From NCBI GenBank assembly GCA_963920765.1, contig OY987245.1, positions 4,976,727-5,040,726 on the forward strand: a DNA stretch of 64,000 nt, given 5' to 3'. Shown piece after piece: positions 54,797 to 64,000 of this stretch. Origin of the DNA: Ulota crispa. Taxonomy: Eukaryota; Streptophyta; Bryopsida; Orthotrichales; Orthotrichaceae. The notes under the pieces were generated by a model. The model saw only the letters and a list, made by a program, of their open reading frames with translations. It was not told where the DNA came from and did not search any database. Positions within the stretch are counted from its first letter, which is position 1; every line of letters begins with the position of its first letter. Made by a program: the position numbers and the translations under genes.

Positions 54797-55293
54797 ACCA
54801 TTGATAATCATACCTCGCACATGCGGCCACGATAAACCCTAAACCCTGCAAGAAAAGATGTATACCAATCGAGGACGCTCAATTGACCCAGGACCATCCT
54901 GGAAAAACTCCAATATGATAGCTCTGATGTATGTATAAATATAGCTTTTGCTTACCCCTTCTTAATAACAGCATTGATCAAAACAGGTAATCAATCAACT
55001 GTACAGTACGCTAGGAATTGATCCAAACGGTCCGTTTAGAGTAAATACGACCATTGATAACCATACCTCGCACATGCGGCCACAATAAATGCAGGCCTGC
55101 AAGAGAAGATGTATACCAATCGAGGACACTCAATTGACCCATGACCATACTTGAAAAAAACTCCAATATGGTAGCTCTGATATATATATATAGCTTTTGC
55201 TTACCCTTTCTTAATTACAGCATTGATCAGAACAGGTAGTCAATCAACTGTACACTGGGAATTGATCCAAACAGTCTATTCAGAGTAAATACG
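54797..55293. repeat. Tandem direct duplication, ~253-bp period
   Basis: 54797-55049 and 55050-55293 are two copies of the same sequence, head to tail, about 90% alike: ATACCTCGCACATGCGGCCA, AAGATGTATACCAATCGAGG, AGCTTTTGCTTACCC, AATTGATCCAAAC and GAGTAAATACGAC occur in both. It lies in the 3' flank of ENY2. Confidence 0.9.
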
Positions 55294-55478
55294 ACTCTGT
55301 ACAAGGATACTCATCCTCTAAGTTGCTTGTCCAAAAGGTGCATAAAGCACCGCCTAATTACGATTAAAACCGAAGCTAATGTACAGGAAGCAACACAAAG
55401 GGATTGATTACAGAAACAGTGAATGGTGGCTGGTTCTCTCAAATCTGGGCACAAATCGAGTGGACAACTCAAGTCGTT

Positions 55479-58236
55479 TCAGGAGGGGACAGTCACCAAG
55501 AATGTCCGGATACGCAGCAACAATTCCGCTTTCACGTTAGCGGGCACCATGGCTGCAACAGTCCGTTCCACATGAGCCAACGACCTCTCTACGATACAGC
55601 ATCCTTTCCAAATATAAGCAAAAGCTACATCCTCTCCCTCTGCAGTCTCTACTAGTATCCTCGGGCTTACGAAGTACTCTCTGTGTCCCTCTAAAAACGT
55701 CCAAAAAGCTTCCTTACCAAGGATTAACAGTGTTTTTAGTCTTTGTGCTAGTGACACATGCATTCTAGAATCAATATATCATCTACCAAATGTACGCAAA
55801 ATCTCCAGCTTTGATGTTGCCAAATTTCATGCAAAAAGTACTATATTTGTGCATGCTACCAGCTCCTCATTACTGATGATTTAAAGATTAATAGCAACCA
55901 TGGTACCTCATATGGGCAAGGCCGAGCTTGCTAAGAGAGGAATGCTCTCTAATCGCTTAACTTGCCCCCATGAGATCATTGAACATGGCAAACGCTTTCT
56001 GAGCATTTGAAATTAGCAGAAGGGAGCTTTTTAGTGGTACAAGAAATGTGTCTGATTTGGAGCTTTTTAGAGGGACAGAGGGAGTATTAAAGATTCGTGT
56101 CCAAGTTCTATGACGCTAAACGACCTTGACAGAAACAGCAAACGAATGGAAGTTGAACAAACCTCGGCCTTTTGGGGTAACAGTACGAACAAGCTCATCC
56201 ACAGTGATGTTGCCTCGACCTTTCTTTCTCGTAAAAGCTCTGTCAACAACCCCATCCATAAGACTTGAAAAGTGGCAAAACTCCCTTCAGAGATCAAAAC
56301 AGATTGACACATCTGAGAGCAATTGGCTGAGATATGAGCAAGGACTCCCAGTGACATAACTTCTTTCAAAAGTAACAGAAAGCTTCATACTGTCAGTAAT
56401 AAGAGATGCAATCTTCTCAGAACACCATACTATTCAACAACTCCGCTTGATCTGTTCAGTGACACCAATGATTTAACCCCTAAGTGCAGGGGAAGGGTGA
56501 TCTGGAGCTTTTCAGGCAAAATAAACTATGGCCCAAGAAGATTCTAGAAAACAACTTTGCAGGTTTTTTTTCTTCTTCCACTTTTTCATGAACTAATAAA
56601 GCCTTGCACAATAGACAAAAATTACTTATAGAATGAATGTTCACTCGTTTCAATACAGCTCCTAGTGTAAGCGTTTGAAAACATTCATCACGAGTGGACG
56701 CCGACTCTCGTAGGGGGTTGACGTGCCACCAAAAGAGTGTAACATACAGTAAATGAACAATGTTTTTGTTAAATAAGGTAGAAGGTTCTAAAAGCGCCCA
56801 GGCTCTAAAATCGCCCACCTCCTCAAATGTACTGTATTTATACATGTTGTTTTTCATAGTCTTCAACAATGTACAAGCAATGTACATTTGAGGAGGTGGA
56901 CCATTTTAGAGCCCTATGCCATTTCAACTTCAAAATTTCATAATTAATTCCACAAAGCTCCAAAAAATATGAAACAACTTGGGTTTAGACGCCAATTCCT
57001 CTTGTCTTTCAAGGAAAAATTTACTGAAAAACATTCCAAGAAGTTTCACCTCCCCAAAACTCAATTTCAGCCCTTAGATGGTCCATTCATGAGCCTCCTA
57101 CCTTAGTATATATTGGGAATCCCATTCAAACGCTTTAGATCATCCACGACATAGAATAATTGGTGTGGTTCCAAAGTGACATTTCAAAAATCAGGGAGTC
57201 TGACCTGCATTGGGCTTTCAGTTCATCTCTCCAGCCACATTCAATAAGTCGCTCTCGCAACAACTCCTTCAATCGCTCTTTCTCCCCGCTCTCAATCAGC
57301 TGCAACCATCAAACGAACACGTGAGAATCAAGAGGCTGCAAGGTGCCCAACCTCCCCAACCAACGAGCTTAAACACGCACTAGGTCAAATCTACAAAAAG
57401 TTGATAAAGATTGTGATCTAATCTACAGCATGGTTGAATCTACAAAAAGTTGACAAAGATTGTGACTTCCTCTAGATTAGGTCACAATCTTTGTCAACTT
57501 TTTGTAGATTTGACCATGATTTCCTTGTAGTGACACTTCAGACGAACGTGTACAAAGCTATCACCTTGTCTCAAGAAAAAATGGCAGATGCATATTCTAC
57601 TACACGGCCTCACGGACAGAAACATTGCAAAAGGCGCCAATTATCGACCTTAACATTTACAATTTCCTGAAGAGTAGGTTCTGAATACCTGTCTTCGTCG
57701 ACATCAGGCACAAGCAACGTATTCACGGATGCCCTCCTGAACCATCACCACCCCAAGCATCGTTAAAACAACTCCCAATCACTTGCACATCTCCACCTAG
57801 TGCCCCTTTCATCACTCCATCTAAATTACACCACTGGCTTGCATCCTTCACTGTCTATGTTTCACTATAACACATCCGTAACAGAACAAACGCGATAGAC
57901 TAACAGCAGCCCTTGCCAACCCTAAACCGAAATTCCTACAACCCTGCAAACCCTAGAACTCCCCCATCCACTCACATGGCTGGAAGAGGCGTTGTGTGAT
58001 TCTAAAACACCAGCTAGAAGGTGTGTGAGCTGGTGACGATGAAGCTGGTGCCACCACGACACCATCAATAATCTCGACGCATTTACTCATCAACAATTGA
58101 GCCTTGTCCTGTGAACCCTAGTTCATGCTTATCGACACGCACAACCGAGAGGACAATCAATGCGCGTGGTCATGTATTTTTCCAATGCTCTGGACTATTG
58201 CCACTGACGATCGCGATACCTTGATTGCCCGTGCAT
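55479..58236 (-). CDS. ENY2: ENY2/SUS1, SAGA and TREX-2 subunit
   Basis: ENY2 (Sus1) is a small helical protein shared by the SAGA deubiquitinase module and the TREX-2 mRNA export complex. Five exons fit exactly in phase: 58220-58236, 57649-57736, 57205-57299, 56163-56239 and 55479-55552; 116 residues, the family's length. The protein reads [83 protein letters not shown], and [16 protein letters not shown], all matching plant SUS1. The first exon codes for only five and two-thirds residues, as the conserved Met-rich start suggests. A telo-box (AAACCCTAAT) lies upstream at 58301-58310. Introns 3 and 4 contain a TA-flanked MITE (56776-57103) and a Stowaway-like MITE (55677-56084). Confidence 0.93.
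55677..56084. mobile_element. Stowaway-like MITE (copy B) in ENY2 last intron
   Basis: 408 bp flanked by TA. Left end CTCTCTGTGTCCCTCTAAAA, right end reversed CTCCCTCTGTCCCTCTAAAA. Inverted relative of 37311-37887: both share AAGCTCCAAATCAGACACAT next to one end. No coding capacity. Confidence 0.8.
56776..57103. mobile_element. TA-flanked MITE (copy 4) in ENY2 intron 3
   Basis: 328 bp flanked by TA. It is an inverted relative of 24640-24986: reversed, it reads AGGTAGGAGGCTCATGAATG and continues with the same interior (TTTCTTGAAAGACAAGAGGA-like, TTGGAGCTTTGTGGAATTAA-like). Inside, two CCACCTCCTCAAATGTAC / GTACATTTGAGGAGGTGG arms form a near-perfect stem. Confidence 0.8.
57385..57525. repeat. 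Triple 30-bp repeat, two direct and one inverted
   Basis: In ENY2 intron 2 the unit AATCTACAAAAAGTTGACAA followed by AGATTGTGA occurs twice in direct orientation (about 57389 and 57440) and once reversed (about 57482-57512). The last two copies can pair as a stem. No coding capacity. Confidence 0.85.
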
Positions 58237-58310
58237 TACCGACGCCGTGGCGGTGGTCGTGATAGAAGCTTGGCGATGGCAATGGCGATGGCGGAGCTCC
58301 AAACCCTAAT

Positions 58311-59597
58311 CGTCTCGTCAACATTCCGGGATTTCCGTATTGATCAACTCTCATACTGGGGCACTGACTAAATTAGCTGCTTGAGTTATGCTAAATGCCT
58401 GACCTAATAGAGTTTGAAAATTCATAAAAACTAATAATTCTCAATCGTTTATAATTTTTTAAATGATTGGTTATTTTTTCTCGTTTCTACAAACTCATTA
58501 ATTACCTTAACATGTTTAGCATTTCAAAATTTTCAAATGACTCAAATTAGTCATAAAGAAAAGTTGTTAATAACAACAATCGGAGCACTACTTTGGATGA
58601 GTAAAATCTTTGGATAAAACATTGCTTCAAACCATTACGTTTAGGATCTGGATTATAGAGAAGGTAAGCACGACAATAGGTACTTTGATCAAAAGCTTAC
58701 AGAAAGATGTTTTGTAATAGTCACCATCAACATATCATATATAAAAATGACGTGAAAGAAAATTAATTTTCTTTGGAAATAAAATAACACATAAGTCATT
58801 TAAATACATTGTTTTAGTAACTAATGGAAACCTGTTGGTTACTTGCTTTGTAAGTTGCTTGAAGTAGCTATGTAATTTAGTGCGAAATATCAAAAACAAC
58901 GAACATATGACAATTCAAAGAGTGTGCCATTTGTACAAGTCTACTTATTTAAAAGATTATATTTCCATAAGGAAATACATGACCGTCGACATTTTTATAG
59001 TCTATTCCATTCACCATATCAAGTACTAATCGTATTTACTTACCACTACAACGATAAGTATAAGCCCGTTTGTCTGAAGAAACTCTCATGCTTGAAAGAA
59101 ACATTTATCCTCAGTTACAATTTAAGCTCTTCTTGACCCCCCACAAGGTTAAAATTAAGATCCCACCTTTTTCAGCATCCTTGGTTTGAATGCACCCTAA
59201 TGTCATTTACAGAGGGTTTATTTCAACAAAAGTCTATTGAATCTGAGAGAAAGGTACAGTAAACCGCACACCAGCCTAGATCTCAAAAAAGACTCGAAAA
59301 GATGAGAAACATGCATGAACATCAGTACATTTCAGAAATGCCTCAAAAATCCGGACAAACTAAAACTTAAAATCCATGATTTTCTCTTTCCAAAAATGCG
59401 AAAGCAATGAAGCAAAAATCTACTTATTTTACAAGCTTGAAAACTTTAATCACAATTTTCATCAATAATCTTAACCCTGGATATCGAATTGATGAAGTAA
59501 TTAATCTACACGTAAATACAGAAGCCGGGATCCTTGAAAAAGAGAAGAATCAAGGCCAAGAGGAAAACTTGGAATTTTCTGCGGACTAAACCAAAAG
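58311..59597. other. Intergenic region between ENY2 and DEG1
   Basis: AT-rich noncoding DNA between the ENY2 promoter and the 3' end of DEG1. Short open frames are not supported and no repeat family was recognised. Confidence 0.4.
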
Positions 59598-62500
59598 CTA
59601 ATCTCTAGATTCCAAGGTGACATCCACAGCTACTTTTTGATCCCCACGAAGGACCTCCAGTTTCACCTGTTGCCACAAAAACAAAGTGACCCCACATTAG
59701 CTTAGCCATGATTTGTAAGGTGGAAATTTATAATAGAGGTTTCAGTAAAATTTGATCGTTTCAGGAACATTGCGAGAACACCACAAAGAAAATTTTCCTT
59801 ATGATTCATGAAACAGTCTTCCTAGCGATCATACATTGGCTTCCCCATGCCTACGTGTTCCTGAAACAATCTAATTTTGCTGAAAAACCACTGCTTTTTA
59901 CTAAGACGCACACTTTTCAAGGGCAGATCAAGAGAAACAAGAGCTTGGAAAAAGTTGGGTTGTACCGTGTCTCCAACTTTACAGCGGTCTAGAATTTTGT
60001 AAAGATCACTGCCATTGACAATCTTCTTTCCATTTACCGACGTGATGACATCTCCAAGCACCAAGCGCCCGTAAGAGTCTCGTGTAGTTGGCCTCAGTCC
60101 CTGCTCTCAACAATAAATCCTCCTCAGAATGGTCCAGGAGTACGAAGTCCCAACATGGCCATTAATATAAAGATACAATATGAAGCCATTAGAAAAACTC
60201 TAAACAGGCGGATGTAGGATGACTATTGCAATTGACTTCTCGATCAAAACAGCTAGATAGACTTCAAAGTACAGCTCCTAGGTTTGTGAGGATTGTGACA
60301 TGGACCAAAATATTCTAAGAGAGAGAGCAAAAGCAACATATGAACTCGTTAAAACAAACCGCTTGAAATTTGACACGAACTACTGGTGTGCCAGCTTAGC
60401 AACTCGGTCTCACAAGACAATGAAAATTCACTTTGGAAACTAAGAGTTATTTCAAGGGGATAATAGAAAACTCAAAAACGGATGTACATGGTTCAAAACT
60501 CACTCTATACTTACTACCACAATTTGTTGTGTCACAAGGAGTAGCATACAAATCTAACTTAACAGAAAGACCAGGTCTCTCCCCCACGCTATTTGCTTTG
60601 ACCGTCATGGAAATTATGTCACAAAATTACGTAGTTGGTTAACTTGATCCCAACCACAGACACACACCGCACCTCCCCTCCCCTCTCTACTAGGGTTCTA
60701 CACAAGCAGGATCTGTTCCTTTGTGTGATCATAAGAGGATTGACAAGTGTGAAAAGGGTTCTAGACCACCTTATGTCCTCAAGTAGCCTCAATTATTTCT
60801 TTAATGCTACTTTTACATGCAACGCTGCTGATTATTAAAATTCTACACGACTCCAGTAGTAGTCACATGATTTGTGAGATTCTTTGAGAACTTACAGCTT
60901 TTCCAGCTGGCCCGTTGGGAGGGGCATCAAGCACAAGCACGCCACTCACGCCCAACTGTTCTACTGCTTGCTCCGGTGCAAATGAAATTCCCAGCACGGG
61001 ACGGGTCACTTTTCCAAACTTCACAATTTGCTCCACAATGCCACTCACCTAAATGATGCCAGTGATAAACACCCTTCAGTCAATTTCACTCTCGTAAAAC
61101 CATACACAAGAAAATTGAGTTGGATGATTTACCAGAGTCAACCAAAATTCAAAACAGAGAAACTGCACCTCACAGGGATCCAGCAAAAGAAAAGAAGAAA
61201 AAGAAGAAAGTAAACTGAACGCTATCGTACATGCATTACGCTAACCGACACATTAAAACACCTCTAATGAAACTGCCTTGGGGATACAGGGGCTCCTGAT
61301 TGCATTTTTAGGATGTGGAAGTTATCCAATCAGATGAGTACACATATGACGCATTCTCAGGATACAGGATACTCATGGAATGTGCAGTTACAGAGTGTAT
61401 TAAGGAGGGGTTGAGTATAAACGAACAATGCGACAAGGATCTGAACTCAGCACACACTTTGAAATAGCACACACTTTGAAATATAAAGATTTTACTTTTC
61501 AAAAATAAGGTTTTTGGTATGAGCTAGAACGGGGATGCAACGTACCGTGTCCACAGGTATTGAGAACCCTACACCCGATGACGCGCCAGAGGGGGAGTAT
61601 ATAGCAGTGTTGATACCAATCAGGTTGCCAGCACTATCCAACAAGGGGCCTCCACTGTTGCCAGGATTAATGGCTGCGTCAGTCTGGATGACGTCTTGGA
61701 TGGGGCGCCCCGTTGCTGCAGAGCTGATTTCCCTTCGTAATCCACTGCGCTCAACGTGAATCCATTCATGACCATTAAACCAAATGATAAGAAAGAGAAT
61801 CTTATTTAAAGGACAATCTTAAGGGCCACTCTACAGACTGTGCAGGTGGTCAAAGCAACACATTTGAGATAAAAAGCTTAAGAGTTGCAAAAACATCATG
61901 TGCAAGATAGCGAGCTTAAATGAATCTATTGCATTAGTAACACTCTCAACGCATCCACCTCAAAAAGGAAGCCTACGTTGAACAAAACAAGGTAAAAACG
62001 ATTTTAGCATCAGTCAGGTGTAGGGTTTCTTGTTTATTGCTTCAGCGTATGCAATCTAAAGCAGTCCTTGATATGGAAAAAAGTTGTGCTGCAGAAAGTA
62101 CCTAATCACTCCAGTAGTGAGTGTGTGATCCAGCCCAAACTGCACCAAAAATATGAAAGATTTATAGAGTAAGTACTGCAAGAACACGATCAAGGCGACT
62201 GCAAAGACAAAGCTCAAAACTAAACCTAAATGGTAAGTAGGAAGGAAGTGTGGGTACCGGATTGCCAATGGCGAACACTTTTTGCCCCACAAGTAAGTCA
62301 GAAGAGCTGCCAACAGGCAACGGTCGCAAATCATCCCTTGGTGCATCGATATGCAATACTGCTACGTCCTTGTCCTCATCATACCCAACCACATCCGCTT
62401 CATACACAGACTGGTCGCCCAGTGTCACCCTGTTACAAAAAACCCTTACTCTTTAGAGATTACCATGCCACTAAAAAGAACTTACATTCTCAAAAGCAGG

Positions 62501-64000
62501 GCAATGCCAATGCTCACAGCATAACACAAAGTTAGTCACATCGTTTGTTACATAATCCTACTTTTTCTAGGTTGTACATGCCTTCAGTTATCTTAATCAA
62601 ATGTTTCCGTGGACATAAGGTAAGTCACCGATTGAACTGACAAAGGAAGGCCTTCTTGGTTTTTAGACCACTTAGCCCTAAAATTCTAATCAAAGATATT
62701 GACGAGGGGAGAAAGACAAAAGCTAACGCAGAAAAAAAAAAACAAGACTCTGAGAAAGATGTAAATTGTACCTAAGGTCTGACGCGCCTCGGATGACGTG
62801 GTAGTTCGTTACAACGTGACCCTTCCTGTCCCAGATGAACCCTGAGCCTGAGCCTTGCGGCACTGACATCACATCCAAAGTAAAAACATCTCGCCTGCAC
62901 GCACAAACACCCGAAGTATGAAAATTAAAGTAACTGGCTCTTCATCAATACGTTTTCATCAGATTTTCCATTGATTCTGATTCACTAGTCCATCCAAACG
63001 AATTAGATGTACTCGTCATTCTTGAGGTGTGAGTTTCTGGCAGCTCTAGAACGATGAGAAGTAACTTTTACACACACCTGTCTTTTATCTTGAAGGCCAC
63101 AAAAATATGTTCACAATGACATAGTTTGATTATGTGACAGAAGTGTTATAGTAAAGTGATAGAGTATGCCAAGTGTGTAGTATATTCTAAAAAGTCAGTT
63201 CAGAGAACGTCATACTGAAGAGCATTGACATCGGTTACACGTGCATTTTCTCCTGTTTCTTCCAGTACGATCCAATGAATGCTCCAATTTGCGAGAGTAC
63301 CAGCTAAACCCTAAACGCGGTGAGAGGATAGATATAGTAGTGTCTGGAAAAGGCAAAACCTAGAACGAGCTGAACAGAGTATTCAAACAAGAATTTGCCG
63401 GGTGTCTAGACGCTACAAGCAGATTTTAATAGGCATGCACATATACGAGAATTTGTCTCTGGTTCACGAAATCTTAAGCTCTCTGAGATCAGACATGCAC
63501 AATTGCATTCCCTATCGCAAATCTGGATAATGGCGATTCCGAATTGAACGGACGTTAGAAAGAAAGCGAGTTCTGGTACGACAGGGGACGCACCGCACAG
63601 CGAGATTGGTGATGTAAACAACGGAAGGCGTGTTGTCCTGGAACAGCTGCACGGTGGCGAGCTCATCCCCTTGGAGCTTGCGAGGGGCTAAAGTGAGAGC
63701 AGCGGCATCCCGGGGTTCCGACATCACCAACAACACCACAATCGCAGCTGAAGTCACCCACACCGCAGCCGCAGACGACGCCGTGACCAATTTCGCCACC
63801 CAAGAACTCCATCGCTGACCCCCGAACACTCTCTCCCCGACTCCCTGCCACAAATTCTCCCGACCACTCGATGAAGCCACACCTCTGTCCTCGAATTCCC
63901 GACCGCCATTCCCCCTCGCCACAATCCGCACCGACCTCAATCTCAACTCACGATTGATGATCCCTAGCTTCGGATTCAATCGAGTGTTCCTCTGGTGCTT
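59598..64000 (-). CDS. DEG1: DEG1-type plastid serine protease (5' end outside window)
   Basis: DEG1 is a DegP/HtrA protease of the thylakoid lumen that degrades damaged photosystem proteins. Eight exons in phase: 63594-64000 (continues beyond the window), 62772-62894, 62258-62429, 62102-62139, 61546-61744, 60896-61048, 59966-60100, 59598-59666; 431 residues visible. The triad is intact: His in [11 protein letters not shown], Asp in DEDKDVAVL, Ser in [12 protein letters not shown] single PDZ domain follows ([40 protein letters not shown]). The N-terminal part has a hydrophobic stretch ([17 protein letters not shown]) ending in an AAA-type cleavage region, as in lumen-targeting peptides, then [20 protein letters not shown], matching plant DEG1. 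The frame stays open to the last base of the window with no ATG, so the start lies upstream. Confidence 0.95.

Overview
This is a nuclear segment of a land plant. The genes carry many spliceosomal introns, they include plastid proteins with transit-type N-termini (SufD, a DEG1-type protease) and a CAMTA factor, and plant telo-box motifs (AAACCCTAA) and plant-type TA-flanked MITEs are common. Moderate gene spacing, an intron-free CAMTA coding region and an XRCC1 that keeps the N-terminal domain missing from flowering plants point to a bryophyte, most likely a moss. The lineage is inference; no species can be named from the sequence alone. Splice sites were placed by hand and checked by reading phase and recalled family sequences. 

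Layout. 1-4.3 kb: no gene; simple repeats and a MITE. 4.3-8.0 kb (-): SLY1, the Sec1/Munc18 protein of ER-Golgi traffic, four coding exons. 8.4-10.5 kb: DNA transposon with a second, TTAA-flanked element inside it. 11.2-13.5 kb (+): SUFD. 13.6-16 kb: repeat relics. 17.5-21.0 kb (+): CAMTA, 1179 codons in one uninterrupted exon. 21.6-23.0 kb (-): TatD-family hydrolase, followed by a decayed tandem copy of its own 3' end. 23.0-25.3 kb: MITE-rich divergent intergenic region. 25.3-30.9 kb (+): XRCC1, 11 exons. 31.6-35 kb: piggyBac-like element nested in an inverted copy of itself, then further repeats. 37.1-43.2 kb (+): patatin-like phospholipase, eight or nine exons. 44.4-47.6 kb (-): EF-hand membrane protein. 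47.7-51.8 kb: MITEs, two long foldback repeats and an inverted partial copy of the ENY2 5' end. 52.3-53.6 kb (+): FYV7/TAP26-type ribosome biogenesis factor. 55.5-58.2 kb (-): ENY2/SUS1. 59.6-64.0 kb (-): plastid DEG1 protease, whose 5' end runs off the window. 

The genes do not form one pathway. They are ordinary housekeeping or signalling genes: vesicle traffic, plastid Fe-S assembly, calcium-dependent transcription, base-excision/single-strand-break repair, lipid hydrolysis, rRNA processing, SAGA/TREX-2 function and thylakoid protein quality control. The unusual content is the animal-like N-terminal domain on XRCC1, the intron-free CAMTA, two partial local gene duplications (TatD tail; ENY2 head, now just upstream of FYV7), and a dense set of foldback and nested DNA elements, several lying in introns. 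No LTR retroelement, CRISPR array or convincing tRNA/rRNA gene was seen.
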